DNA of 64,000 nucleotides from Vibrio ouci. Its GTDB lineage: Bacteria > Pseudomonadota > Gammaproteobacteria > Enterobacterales > Vibrionaceae. Location: positions 1 to 64,000 of the forward strand of contig NZ_SATR01000001.1 of the NCBI RefSeq assembly GCF_004551525.1. The letters are read 5' to 3'. A program made the translations under genes and the position numbers. The notes under the pieces are model-generated. The model made no database searches and was not told where the DNA came from. It saw only the letters and a list, made by a program, of their open reading frames with translations. Positions 8,356 to 17,506 of the stretch are shown here, one piece after another; position 1 is the first letter of the stretch; every line of letters starts with the position of its first letter.

Positions 8356-9387
8356 ATGAAGACATTATTACCTACTTCAACAGCGGGCAGCTTACCTAAG
8401 CCGTCTTGGCTAGCACAACCTGAAACACTTTGGTCTCCGTGGAAATTGGAAGGCAATGAGCTGACTGATGGTAAGCAGGATGCCCTGCGCGTCTCTTTAC
8501 ATGAACAGCACCAAGCGGGCGTTGATATTGTCAGCGACGGCGAACAAACCCGCCAACATTTTGTGACCACTTTCATTGAGCACTTGAGTGGTGTCGATTT
8601 TGAAAACCGTAAGACGGTTAAAATTCGTGACCGTTACGATGCAAGTGTCCCAACCGTAGTTGGCCCAGTGAGTCGCCAAAAGCCGGTTTTCGTTGAAGAT
8701 GCCAAGTTCCTACGCCAGCAAACAGATAAGCCAATCAAATGGGCGCTGCCGGGACCAATGACAATGATCGATACGCTTTATGATGACCATTATAAAAGTC
8801 GTGAGAAGCTTGCTTGGGAGTTCGCCAAGATCCTCAATCAAGAAGCGAAAGAACTGGAAGCCGCTGGCGTTGATATCATCCAGTTTGATGAACCTGCGTT
8901 TAATGTGTTTTTTGACGATGTGAATGATTGGGGAATTAAGTGCTTAGAAAGAGCAATTGAAGGGCTCAAGTGTGAAACCGCAGTTCACATCTGCTACGGC
9001 TATGGGATAAAAGCCAATACCGACTGGAAGAAAACGTTAGGGACAGAGTGGCGCCAGTACGAAGAAGTGTTCCCTAAACTTCAGAAGTCCAATATCGATA
9101 TTATCTCACTTGAATGCCACAACTCTCGTGTGCCAATTGAGCTACTTGAACTTGTACGTGGCAAAAAAATAATGGTTGGCGCTATTGATGTGGCGACCGA
9201 CTCTATCGAAACGCCAGAAGAAGTCGCCAATACTCTGCGTAAAGCACTAGAGTTCGTTGACGCCGACAAGCTCTATCCTTGCACCAACTGTGGTATGGCT
9301 CCTCTAGCCCGTGATGTTGCGGCCGGGAAGCTTAAAGCATTAAGCGAGGGAGCAGAGATCGTACGAAACGAGCTAGCGAAACAATAA
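8356..9387 (+). CDS. mesD: MesD-like core methionine synthase (MetE catalytic domain only)
   Basis: 343 residues, matching only the C-terminal catalytic barrel of cobalamin-independent methionine synthase MetE, without the N-terminal folate-binding half. Zinc-site residues are visible: H211 and C213 in VHICYG, and C309/C312 in CTNCGM. Also present are the family motifs GPMTMID (~133) and IQFDEPAF (~176). The coupling with DUF1852 identifies the MesD subtype, which methylates homocysteine without 5-methyl-tetrahydrofolate. It forms an operon with mesX and ends at a strong terminator. Confidence 0.85.
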   Translation: MKTLLPTSTAGSLPKPSWLAQPETLWSPWKLEGNELTDGKQDALRVSLHEQHQAGVDIVSDGEQTRQHFVTTFIEHLSGVDFENRKTVKIRDRYDASVPTVVGPVSRQKPVFVEDAKFLRQQTDKPIKWALPGPMTMIDTLYDDHYKSREKLAWEFAKILNQEAKELEAAGVDIIQFDEPAFNVFFDDVNDWGIKCLERAIEGLKCETAVHICYGYGIKANTDWKKTLGTEWRQYEEVFPKLQKSNIDIISLECHNSRVPIELLELVRGKKIMVGAIDVATDSIETPEEVANTLRKALEFVDADKLYPCTNCGMAPLARDVAAGKLKALSEGAEIVRNELAKQ

Positions 9388-9407
9388 TCTACACGTCAGG
9401 CTAGAAC

Positions 9408-9436
9408 AAAAAGCTCCCGTATTTCGGGAGCTTTTT
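9408..9436 (+). terminator. Intrinsic terminator of mesX-mesD
   Basis: Twelve-bp perfect stem AAAAAGCTCCCG / CGGGAGCTTTTT with a 5-base loop. Confidence 0.92.
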
Positions 9437-9540
9437 AATTCATAAAGTCATTAGGTGTTTAATAAAACTATGGAGGGCAATTCAAAGAATCTGATTTTAA
9501 ATTTTGCTAATCTATTCAAGTGATTAGCAAAGGAGTCGCT

Positions 9541-10878
9541 ATGGTTCAGTCATGGATTGTCGGAAAGTGGCAATTGGATAATGCCAGTAACAACATCGTC
9601 AGTGGTTCGCAAAGTATTCACCTAGAGCAAAAGCAGTTCCAACTCTTGCAGCTGTTAGCCGAGCACGCTCCTGAGCCCGTATCGAAACAAGAGATCTTTG
9701 CGCAAATATGGCGCGATCGCGTCGTGAGTGATGATGCGCTATACGTCACTATCAACGCATTACGCACATCATTAGGTGACGATAAAAAGTCTCCAAGTTA
9801 CATCAAGACTCTATCTGGAAAAGGTTATCAACTCATCGCTAAAACCTACAAGCTAGAACCGCACAATGAAGACCATCTTGATGAAGAGTTACGTGATAAA
9901 TATCAGCGAGCACGCTTTTTAATCTCTCAAGGCGCATCCAATCATCAGCAAGGGATTGATTTACTCCATGAGGTAATTTGCCATCAACCACACTTTGCCC
10001 CCGCTTATGTTCAACTGGCAGATACCATGCTGCTTAACTTATTTACGGAAAGTGCTGAGCTCACTTTAGAGAAAAAACGCATTGAAAAACTGTTGCTACG
10101 CGCCCTTGCGCTGGACAGTAACCAAAAAGCAGCCCACCTACTATTAGGTAACCTTTACTTTCTGGTTTTTAAAGATCATTCCAAAGCACGCTTTCATTTC
10201 CAGCAAGCTGAATCCGTCCCCTATTCGCACTATTCTTTTGCTCAGTTTTTGCTAACACAGTTTGACTTCAAAGGCGCCTACATTGCGCTGCAAAAACATT
10301 TACAGTGCTACCCAACAGAATACTCAAAAGAGTGCGTTGCTTGGCTCTATTGCATGCAACAAGATTATGAGAAAAGCCATCACGAGATTGAAAAAATTCG
10401 CGAGTTTGCCGAGGAGAATATGTATTACCATGTTTCACTCCAAGCTATTTACGAGCAAAGGCAGGAGTATGATAAATCGTTCAAAGAACTCTATTGGTTA
10501 CTGGAACATGTTGGGTACAACGAAGACCAACTCAAAACCGTTAAAGAAAGATTCCAATCCGAAGGATTACAAGGGGCATACCGTTGGTTAGCCACGGAAG
10601 ATCAACAACAAATCTCTATCGGTCAATACGCTCCCCCACTCTCAACGGCTCGATATGCTGTCTCAGCCAATGATATTTCCTTGGCATTGGACTGCTTAGA
10701 GCAAGCCGAATTGCAGTACCGCCCAGAACTACTATGGCTAGGCGTCGATCCTAAATATATTCCACTACACAAAGAAGAACGTTATCAAGCCATTCTAAAG
10801 CGCCTAAATCTACCGATTCCGCATAATCTTAAGAAAACCTCAGCCAATCCTAAGGATTTACTTTCTATCACTCCGTAA
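9541..10878 (+). CDS. ToxR/CadC-type winged-helix regulator with TPR-like C-terminus
   Basis: The frame can be read from a GTG at 9520, but AAAGGAG at 9529-9535 marks the ATG at 9541 (445 aa). Residues 1-105 are an OmpR/ToxR-type winged helix (conserved SKQEIFAQIWRD, NALRTSLGDD and TLSGKGYQLIA segments). From about 120 onward the sequence is helical with TPR-like repeats (HFAPAYVQLADTML, NQKAAHLLLGNLYFL). No membrane segment is visible, so unlike ToxR or CadC it is probably soluble. Such proteins activate nearby operons. The next gene is only 36 bp away in the same direction. Confidence 0.82.
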   Translation: MVQSWIVGKWQLDNASNNIVSGSQSIHLEQKQFQLLQLLAEHAPEPVSKQEIFAQIWRDRVVSDDALYVTINALRTSLGDDKKSPSYIKTLSGKGYQLIAKTYKLEPHNEDHLDEELRDKYQRARFLISQGASNHQQGIDLLHEVICHQPHFAPAYVQLADTMLLNLFTESAELTLEKKRIEKLLLRALALDSNQKAAHLLLGNLYFLVFKDHSKARFHFQQAESVPYSHYSFAQFLLTQFDFKGAYIALQKHLQCYPTEYSKECVAWLYCMQQDYEKSHHEIEKIREFAEENMYYHVSLQAIYEQRQEYDKSFKELYWLLEHVGYNEDQLKTVKERFQSEGLQGAYRWLATEDQQQISIGQYAPPLSTARYAVSANDISLALDCLEQAELQYRPELLWLGVDPKYIPLHKEERYQAILKRLNLPIPHNLKKTSANPKDLLSITP

Positions 10879-10914
10879 TGTTGACTCAAATGATTCAACA
10901 AATGGAATAGGACG

Positions 10915-12063
10915 ATGAAACGACATCTTGGACTGCTATTAATCATTGGCTCTATCGCATTACTATTCGGTAAGGCGATAGCAGCCGAAAGTGGTGACTT
11001 ATTAGGGAGCCTGAAATCTCAGGGGCAAATTTGGTCATCTCCAAAGGTTGATGGTGACCTTGTCTACTTTGGCAGTGACGACGGCAATATTTACGCTTAT
11101 GACCGCAACTCTAGAAAATTAAAATGGCGCTACGCTACAGGTGGTAAAGTACGATCTTCAGCCGACTTCTCAGCCAATGCCGTCTTTTTCAGTAGTGATG
11201 ATGGACTTCTCTACGCGCTTGATAAACGAAGTGGAAAGCTTAAATGGAAGTTTAACCTTAGCGACAAAGATGCCAAGCGGATCTTACCTGCTGGCTATGC
11301 TCCATGGGTATTTGACTATACGAAATCTTCCCCTGTTGTCGATGGCAATGTCTTATACATTGGTAGCTCAGACCATCACCTTTATGCGCTTTCTATTTCA
11401 ACGGGCGAGTTAAAATGGAGCTTTAAGGCTGGCGATCGTATCCGATCTACCGCAGCTTTCAATGACTCTCTCGTATTTATTAGCTCTTGGGACGGCGGTA
11501 CCTACGCACTAAATAAACAAAGCGGCGAACTTGTCTGGCAGCACATAAGCCAAACGCGCGTTGTCTCTAGCCCCACACTGATTGGTGATAAAATCATTAT
11601 TGGTTCCCGGGATACTCGAATTTACGCATTGAACGCGCAGCAAGGTCATGTTCTTTGGGTGTATAAGTTTAGCAATGGTTCTTGGGTAGAGTCTTCCGCT
11701 ACCAAGGGAGAGAACGACCACGTCTTCTACATCGGCAGCTCTGATAATAAACAGCTGATGAAATTCGATGCGAATACTGGTAAACCACTTTGGACCTTCA
11801 ATACTCAAGGTTGGTCATGGGGAACCCCTACATACAATAACGGACGAGTTTACCTAGGAGCGACTGGTGCTGAGAAAAATTGGACGACAGTAAAACGCGG
11901 ATTTTTTGCTGTCGATGCAGTCACCGGTAAAGAACATTGGAGTTACCAACCGAGACCAATAAATGATTATGTTCATGGCGGCGTATTTGGCAGTGTTGCT
12001 GTCAATAATGACGAAGTCTTTGTTCCTGATTTGGATGGTCACGTCTACATTTTTAAAATGTAA
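10915..12063 (+). CDS. Exported PQQ-type beta-propeller repeat protein
   Basis: 382 residues. Residues 1-24 are a signal peptide ending GKAIAA, with no lipobox. The mature protein is built of at least seven repeats of the form YALD/N-x-x-SGKLxWxF with preceding VYFGSDDG-like strands, the blade pattern shared by BamB and quinoprotein dehydrogenases. It lacks the catalytic Asp/Cys-pair context of alcohol dehydrogenases as far as can be seen, so a scaffold or binding role is more likely than an enzyme. It probably shares a transcript with the upstream regulator. Confidence 0.85.
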   Translation: MKRHLGLLLIIGSIALLFGKAIAAESGDLLGSLKSQGQIWSSPKVDGDLVYFGSDDGNIYAYDRNSRKLKWRYATGGKVRSSADFSANAVFFSSDDGLLYALDKRSGKLKWKFNLSDKDAKRILPAGYAPWVFDYTKSSPVVDGNVLYIGSSDHHLYALSISTGELKWSFKAGDRIRSTAAFNDSLVFISSWDGGTYALNKQSGELVWQHISQTRVVSSPTLIGDKIIIGSRDTRIYALNAQQGHVLWVYKFSNGSWVESSATKGENDHVFYIGSSDNKQLMKFDANTGKPLWTFNTQGWSWGTPTYNNGRVYLGATGAEKNWTTVKRGFFAVDAVTGKEHWSYQPRPINDYVHGGVFGSVAVNNDEVFVPDLDGHVYIFKM

Positions 12064-12093
12064 CTAGGCTTATATACATTCAAAAAATACACA

Positions 12094-12126
12094 TAAAAAA
12101 AAGCAATGATTCATCCCATTGCTTTT
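12094..12126. terminator. Bidirectional terminator
   Basis: Stem AAAAGCAATG / CATTGCTTTT with A- and T-runs between convergent genes (beta-propeller on plus, DUF1330 on minus). Confidence 0.85.
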
Positions 12127-12141
12127 CTCTATCTGGCATTG

Positions 12142-12447
12142 CTACGCCATATCATCTTTACCTTCCACCAATGCATGATGACTGATAGAGCCATCCGTAC
12201 GGGCTTTGAGGTGAGGTGCGTATTCAGGGTCACTCATAAAATCCAGTGCAGCTTGCTTTGATGGCCATTCGATGATAACTCTTAAGGCTGGGTTATCTCT
12301 ATCCCCTTCAACACGTTCATGAGTCGCCGTTCGCGCTAGGTATTTTCCCCCATGCTTGTGGACCAGTTGGGTTGCAGGGCCAATATAGCCTGGGATCCAT
12401 TCTTCTTGTGTCGGTGTTACTTCGATTACTGAGTAGTAGCTCGTCAT
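12142..12447 (-). CDS. DUF1330 family protein
   Basis: 101 residues, alpha/beta ferredoxin-like fold. Typical DUF1330 elements are VHKHGGKYLARTATHERVEGD and IIEWPSKQAALDFMSDPEYAPH (each read in part). The biochemical role of this widespread small cytoplasmic family is unknown. It stands alone, downstream of its own promoter region at 12448-12570. Confidence 0.88.
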   Translation of the reverse strand: MTSYYSVIEVTPTQEEWIPGYIGPATQLVHKHGGKYLARTATHERVEGDRDNPALRVIIEWPSKQAALDFMSDPEYAPHLKARTDGSISHHALVEGKDDMA

Positions 12448-12573
12448 ATAAGACTCCGGTTGTATGTCGACTAATGATCAATTAGTGGTCGAAACGTCTT
12501 ACTGAGTATAGGTAACGACTGCTAGAGTGCCATTTGACTGCCCTACGAACTCATCAATACACAAGAGGCAAAC

Positions 12574-12601
12574 AAAAAGCTCCCGATAGTTGGGAGCTTT
12601 A
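12574..12601 (-). terminator. Terminator of the chitinase gene
   Basis: Stem AAAGCTCCC / GGGAGCTTT with a 7-base loop. On the minus strand it is followed by TTTTTG, placed 37 bp after the chitinase stop. Confidence 0.85.
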
Positions 12602-12637
12602 GTCGTTTAACCTAATGAGGTGTTATTTCATTTTGTG

Positions 12638-15280
12638 TTACTGAGGGTTAAGACCTAAAGTCTGAAGCACTAGCTTAAAGTTATCTTGACGCTCTTTAAC
12701 TGCGTGTACTTCACCGCTGATAGGACAATGGCTGTCTGGACAACCACGGTTTACGATACCTGAAACTGCATCGATAAACGCTGTACCTTGTAGGCCACCA
12801 TCAACGTACTTCTTCAACTCAGCATGGTAGTTCCAATCTGCGTATGGACCACCTACATCATTGTAAGTCTGAACTGATGATACCCAGTAGAATAGACCAG
12901 CAATCCACTTGATCTCTCTGTTCTCTTCCGAGCTACAAATCAAGCCAGGGTTAGAACAGAAATCTAAGTCAGCATATAGCGGGTTAGCCGGTGGCGCTTC
13001 AACAACCGTACCATTCACCGTGGTACCAATAGTCTCAGGATCTACGTGTGAACGACCCATGAAGTGGTTCAATGTACCAAAGTTCTGACGACCCGTCGTT
13101 TGGATTACACCACGACCCCACCAGCCACAGCCTTCAACAGTACCGTTAGTATCGCTACCATCCCAGATGAACTTACCGGCTTTCTGACCTTCATAGATCT
13201 TACATTCACCACGTTCCCAAACCTGCTTCGACGTATCAACACTAGTTGGAACTTCCATACAGTGACCATCGTTTGTCCAACGGCCAACATTGCCATTTAC
13301 TAGCAAGCCTTTTTCTGCAAGAACAGAGTCAGGTGCAGCAAAAACAGGAGCTGGAGCGCCATACCATTTCGCATTGGTCAACGCAGTCACTTCCATCTTA
13401 GGATCGCGTGGACATGAGTACGGGTGATCAATACCGGTGTTTGGATCCATACCGTAATCCGCATATTTTTGACCTAGCTGACCACAGCTCGCTGTCATTG
13501 GGTAGTTAACCGGTGCGCCGTAACGTACTTCAGACCAGTTGTTCTCATCACAAGCATTGTAGCGAATGGTTTCTTGCATACTCTGTGACAAGAAGGCTGC
13601 GATAGCGACTTTTGCGTATACAGAGTTCGTTGCATCATCTGCCGCGTCATCTAATAACCAGAAAGTATTGCCTGCTACGCCGACGTTGTGCATCGAGTTA
13701 AGGCCTGCTAGGAAGTCAGCCCATTTGTACACCGTAGACGGAGCCCATTGCGCTTGTGCCACTTCATACAGGAACGCTTCGTTGTTCATTGCATTTTCTG
13801 CACTGGCTAACTCAGAGTTTAATGATGCGATACGAGTCAAAGGACCATTTTGAACGCTTTCACCGACGTAATACAAAGGTACTGTTTCTGTCTGGTAGCG
13901 AGCGATTTTCGCATTCAGATCTGCACTGTCCGCATCAAACAAGATAGCGAAGACGTTGCTGTGCGCCGCTTTACGAATGTTACGATCACCTGACGTACTT
14001 CCTAAGAAATAGGTCGCGGCCTGAGCAGTTGGGATCGACTCTAGTAACGCAGGTGTCTTAATGTGATCAGAAACCTGTTTAACGTACTCTAACGTATAGT
14101 GCCACTGCTCGTTACTTAGTGCTGCCGTCGTTGCAGACTTAGAAAATGCCACAAAATCAGCTTTGTTCAGCGAATCTGCTTTATACAGCTCGAACGTTGA
14201 TAACAAGTCTGAAGAAGCACCAGAAGCAGCATTCCACACTGCTCGCTTACCTGAATGCGTATTGTACGCAAAGTCACCGATACTTAGCGTCCAACCAAAC
14301 GTCGCTTGTGGAGCAAAAGTAGAAACAACAAGGTTATGTGCTTGCGCCCAACCTTTGACATCATCAGTCAGTGCATTGATTGCATTCGCATCAAGTTGGC
14401 TATGTGTACCCGTTGCATCGACTGCTGCGGTTAGAGCTTGTTTAACGGCAACCACACCTAGCGCGGCACCTTTATCAGCCGTTGCTACATCAAGTACATC
14501 ACTGTTAAGGATAATAGACGTTGAACCCGCCGTGTCAGCCGCTTGAATCAAGGTAACAAACGCATCGGTAAGTTTCGCGACATCAGCGAGATCCTGACTG
14601 TTTGCTACATTCACGCTAAGAGTTGATGGCGTGTCTAACGTCGCAGGGCCCGCAACCACAAAGTTACTTGGCCAACCTGCTACTTCTAGTCGTACTGGGT
14701 CAAGAGGGTTTGGCAATGAAAGCGCTGTTGTACCGCCGCCACCAGAAGAAGAGTTATCACAATCTAGATGATGCCCCCAACTGCTGTCGCTACCCGGAAT
14801 TGAAGACGTCCACCAGTTAGCTTTATAGGCCACATTGTCATTGACCATAATGTCGCCACCTGTAGCGTGGTCACCTTGCGTCCAGTTTGGATAGACATTG
14901 AATTCAGCACATACGCCAACACCTGGCGTAGGATCTGGTGTTGGTGTCGGATCTGGGTCCGGAGTTGGGTCTGGTGTAGGATCAGGCGTCGGGTCTGGAT
15001 CCGGTGTAGGGTCCGGTGTAGGGTCCGGTGTAGGGTCCGGGTCTGGCGTTGGCTCTGTACCGCTCACAAGTTTCCAAGGAGAGTCCCATTCATTAGCATA
15101 AGCGTCTGTAGGACTTTGTCCTGCATTAACCCACCACTTGGCTTCATAGGTATTACCGTCAACCGTTACCTGTGTTCCGCCTGCATATGATTTTGTGGCG
15201 TCGTATGGTTCAGCCGCAAACAAGTTGCCACTTAAAACAATACAAGCTAACGTAGCCGCCACCTTGTTCATCCTAAACAT
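12638..15280 (-). CDS. Secreted modular GH19 chitinase with two chitin-binding domains
   Basis: 880 residues. Signal peptide 1-23 (ending LFAA); CBM5/12-type chitin-binding module ~24-72 (AKWW, DSPWK motifs); Asp-Pro-Thr linker 76-120; second CBM5/12 module ~124-174 (KANWW, SSWGHHLDC); Gly/Ser spacer; an uncharacterised ~280-residue region ~190-480; then a GH19 catalytic domain ~540-880. GH19 marks are the helix FLSQSMQET with probable catalytic Glu570, the GCGWWGRGVIQTTGRQNFG block at ~715-733 and GLFYWVSS at ~800. It cleaves chitin by inversion, outside the cell. AAGGAAC upstream supports the ATG at 15280; a second ATG three codons later is possible. Confidence 0.93.
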   Translation of the reverse strand: MFRMNKVAATLACIVLSGNLFAAEPYDATKSYAGGTQVTVDGNTYEAKWWVNAGQSPTDAYANEWDSPWKLVSGTEPTPDPDPTPDPTPDPTPDPDPTPDPTPDPTPDPDPTPTPDPTPGVGVCAEFNVYPNWTQGDHATGGDIMVNDNVAYKANWWTSSIPGSDSSWGHHLDCDNSSSGGGGTTALSLPNPLDPVRLEVAGWPSNFVVAGPATLDTPSTLSVNVANSQDLADVAKLTDAFVTLIQAADTAGSTSIILNSDVLDVATADKGAALGVVAVKQALTAAVDATGTHSQLDANAINALTDDVKGWAQAHNLVVSTFAPQATFGWTLSIGDFAYNTHSGKRAVWNAASGASSDLLSTFELYKADSLNKADFVAFSKSATTAALSNEQWHYTLEYVKQVSDHIKTPALLESIPTAQAATYFLGSTSGDRNIRKAAHSNVFAILFDADSADLNAKIARYQTETVPLYYVGESVQNGPLTRIASLNSELASAENAMNNEAFLYEVAQAQWAPSTVYKWADFLAGLNSMHNVGVAGNTFWLLDDAADDATNSVYAKVAIAAFLSQSMQETIRYNACDENNWSEVRYGAPVNYPMTASCGQLGQKYADYGMDPNTGIDHPYSCPRDPKMEVTALTNAKWYGAPAPVFAAPDSVLAEKGLLVNGNVGRWTNDGHCMEVPTSVDTSKQVWERGECKIYEGQKAGKFIWDGSDTNGTVEGCGWWGRGVIQTTGRQNFGTLNHFMGRSHVDPETIGTTVNGTVVEAPPANPLYADLDFCSNPGLICSSEENREIKWIAGLFYWVSSVQTYNDVGGPYADWNYHAELKKYVDGGLQGTAFIDAVSGIVNRGCPDSHCPISGEVHAVKERQDNFKLVLQTLGLNPQ
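14921..15055 (-). repeat. Asp-Pro-Thr-Pro codon repeat inside the chitinase
   Basis: The linker (residues 76-120) is encoded by near-identical 12- and 18-bp units, visible on the plus strand as repeated GGTGTAGGGTCC-like words. Such repeats change length easily by slipped-strand pairing. The antisense frame here reads a Gly-Ser-Val repeat and is a shadow. Confidence 0.9.
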
Positions 15281-15616
15281 ATCAGTTCCTTTTAGTTATT
15301 TATTTTCTAATTAGATTTCACGTTTTGTTTGATAATCCACTGATTAAGCGGATAAATAATCATCAAAAATTAAGTTAGCAACTCTTGGCGAATTTATCTG
15401 TCAAATCATCAAAAATCATACTGTTATGCGGTTAATATCACGAGAACCCATGATTCACCATACAAGTTACTTATTTGGGAAAAACAACACATTTACAACA
15501 CAAATGGATATAGCAAAAAGATAAGACATGCTGCTAGATAATTAATGTAACGAGTATATATAGGTGGTTGTTTTAAGAGAGGATTATAGGTGGATGCTAA
15601 AAATCTCTAGCTCAAT
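15281..15616 (-). promoter_or_regulatory. Upstream region of the chitinase gene
   Basis: About 340 AT-rich bases without a gene. It should hold the chitinase promoter. I see no convincing known operator in it. Confidence 0.4.
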
Positions 15617-15650
15617 AAAAAGGGCTTAACGCACTGTTAAGCCTTAATTA
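15617..15650 (-). terminator. Terminator of the exported alpha/beta hydrolase gene
   Basis: Dyad GCTTAAC-N5-GTTAAGC (15624-15642), read on the minus strand as stem then CCCTTTTTATT, directly after the hydrolase stop. Confidence 0.8.
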
Positions 15651-15657
15651 GTATCTG

Positions 15658-16413
15658 CTATTTGTATGAGTACCTTGAAGCTTGCTCAATAAGATCAGCC
15701 ACTTCATGTGGGTGAGATAAGATGGACGCGTGCCCACTATCAATTGTAATAGTTTCTGCGTTCATCCGCTTAGCCATCATCTGTTGTAACTTTGGCGAAA
15801 CAATCTTGTCATCACCAGAGATAGCGTACCAAGATGGTTTATCAGCCCAAGCGGCATAAGTGACTTTTTCATCGAATGCTGACTTTGACATAGGGATTTG
15901 ACTGTATGCGAACCATTTAACAACCTCAGGGTCACTATCGTGAGCCAATGCGTAGTGATACCAGTCAGGATCAATAAGATAGTTACCATAACCATCTTCT
16001 ATAACCCCTTCCAAACCACGCATTGTTGCTTGCTCGGGTTCTTGTTTTTGCAGATCAGTAATCGATTCACCCACTTTTGGAGCCATTGCGGCGATGTAGA
16101 CCAACCCTTTCACCTTTTCATCATCCCCAATTTGAGTAATCGGCATGCCTCCCCAAGAATAGCCGACGAGAATAGTGTCCCCTTGTTGCTGTTCCAGCAC
16201 ACGACGTACCGCTTCAACATCATCAGATAATGAGGTTAATGGGTTTTGCACTGCTGTAACGTGAAAGCCTTGGCGCATTAGAATGTTAGCGACAGGCCTC
16301 CAACTAGAAGCATCTACAAATGCTCCATGTACTAAAACAACATTACGAACCTGTTGCGCATATGCCAAGCCAGAACTGAATAATAATAGAGTTAACAGTA
16401 AATACTTTTTCAC
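15658..16413 (-). CDS. Exported alpha/beta-hydrolase (esterase-like)
   Basis: 251 residues. Signal peptide 1-19 (LAYA) implies a periplasmic enzyme. The fold's landmarks are present: oxyanion loop HGAFVDASSW at 29-38, nucleophile elbow GYSWGG with Ser86, acid in SGDDKIV (~198-204) and His in SGHASILSHP (~228). The closest family known to me is the salicylate-esterase-like/EstC-like alpha/beta hydrolases. Substrate unknown. It lies about 100 bp downstream of a LysR regulator gene on the same strand, with no proof of co-transcription. Confidence 0.85.
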   Translation of the reverse strand: MKKYLLLTLLLFSSGLAYAQQVRNVVLVHGAFVDASSWRPVANILMRQGFHVTAVQNPLTSLSDDVEAVRRVLEQQQGDTILVGYSWGGMPITQIGDDEKVKGLVYIAAMAPKVGESITDLQKQEPEQATMRGLEGVIEDGYGNYLIDPDWYHYALAHDSDPEVVKWFAYSQIPMSKSAFDEKVTYAAWADKPSWYAISGDDKIVSPKLQQMMAKRMNAETITIDSGHASILSHPHEVADLIEQASRYSYK

Positions 16414-16509
16414 TATCTGCTTCCTTGTTAGTAAAAAGACAAACAGAAGTATCCATAAATACTCGCGCCGATTAACCCTATGAAAGTTGGTTGTTTCCCA
16501 ACTAGGAGT

Positions 16510-17394
16510 TTATATTCCCCACTGATTCATACAGAACTCGATAAATTTCCTTAATCTAAGCGGCATTTTCTGATCACGCATATAAATTAGGTGCATTGGT
16601 CGAATAGGCAAGGGAAAATTCTTTAATATTTCTACTAGCTTTCCACTTCGCAGCTCTTCCTCTAATAGGATTTCTGGCTGGATGATTATCCCAGAGCCAT
16701 TCAGTGCTGCATTTTTTAAAGCAAACCCGTTATTGATGCTTAAGTTCCCGTTGAGCTCAACTGAAATATTGGACGATTTAGAGCAGAACGTCCAAGTTCG
16801 TAAAATTTTATGGTAGTTAAACAACAGACAATTATGACGCTCAAGGTCTAGTGGAGTCTCAGGTTCTCCGTAACGGGCAATGTATTGAGGAGATGCGCAT
16901 ACAACCAAACGATAAGGCTGCAAAGGCCTTGCCACCATTCCCGAATCCGGCACATCACCTATCCTAAATGCTAAGTCGTATTGCCCCCCGATCAGGTCAA
17001 CTACAAAATCACTTAGCATCAAATCAATTTTGACGTCTGGATAGATTCGCACGAACTCATGGATTGCGTTAGAAACACATTCAGAACCGAAAGTGATTGG
17101 AGCCGTTATTTTTATAACGCCGGATGGCTTTGAATTGGACTCCCGAATTTCTGACTCTTTGACTCGAATTTTTTCCAGAATCTCCATGCAATGCTCGAAA
17201 TACAAATTGCCTGACTCCGTCAAGCTCTGCTTTCGTGTCGTCCTATTAAGCAATTTGATGGCAAGGTTTGTTTCAAGGCTTTTTATATGTTTCCCCACCA
17301 TGGTCGATGAAATTCCCAATACTTCCGCAGCTGACGCGAAACTACCACTTTGAACCACCGTAACGAATGTTTTCATGCTGGTTAGCTGATCCAT
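16510..17394 (-). CDS. LysR-family transcriptional regulator
   Basis: 294 residues. The N-terminal helix-turn-helix (SFASAAEVLGISSTMVGKHI, ~17-36) is followed by a linker helix and an effector domain starting at about 93 (IKITAPITFGSECV). The subgroup with KITAPI and RPLQPYRLVVCASPQYI matches the CrgA/YhjC-type LysR proteins that often control a divergently transcribed oxidoreductase or exporter. The gene is divergent from an MFS transporter with 112 bp between them, the classical arrangement for mutual regulation. Confidence 0.92.
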   Translation of the reverse strand: MDQLTSMKTFVTVVQSGSFASAAEVLGISSTMVGKHIKSLETNLAIKLLNRTTRKQSLTESGNLYFEHCMEILEKIRVKESEIRESNSKPSGVIKITAPITFGSECVSNAIHEFVRIYPDVKIDLMLSDFVVDLIGGQYDLAFRIGDVPDSGMVARPLQPYRLVVCASPQYIARYGEPETPLDLERHNCLLFNYHKILRTWTFCSKSSNISVELNGNLSINNGFALKNAALNGSGIIIQPEILLEEELRSGKLVEILKNFPLPIRPMHLIYMRDQKMPLRLRKFIEFCMNQWGI

Positions 17395-17440
17395 TAGACA
17401 CCCAGAGTTGTTAGTGAAAAAAGAAAATGAGCGTTTTTAT

Positions 17441-17468
17441 AACACAGCATTTCCAACATCATAGTGTT
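17441..17468. promoter_or_regulatory. Candidate LysR operator in the LysR/MFS divergent region
   Basis: AACAC (17441-17445) and GTGTT (17464-17468) form interrupted symmetry, extended by TTAT on the left and ATAA on the right, in the middle of the 112-bp region. LysR proteins bind such dyads, but the spacing is larger than a single T-N11-A box. Confidence 0.35.
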
Positions 17469-17506
17469 GCATAAACATTCACATACAATTTTGCGAGGAA
17501 TATACA

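Noticed and set aside
14921..15055. Tandem repeat as a possible CRISPR array
   Set aside because: Units are short, contiguous and in frame with a protein linker; no spacers.
14898..15101. Plus-strand ORF of Gly-Ser-Val repeats
   Set aside because: Antisense shadow of the Asp-Pro-Thr linker of the chitinase; same repeat read on the other strand.
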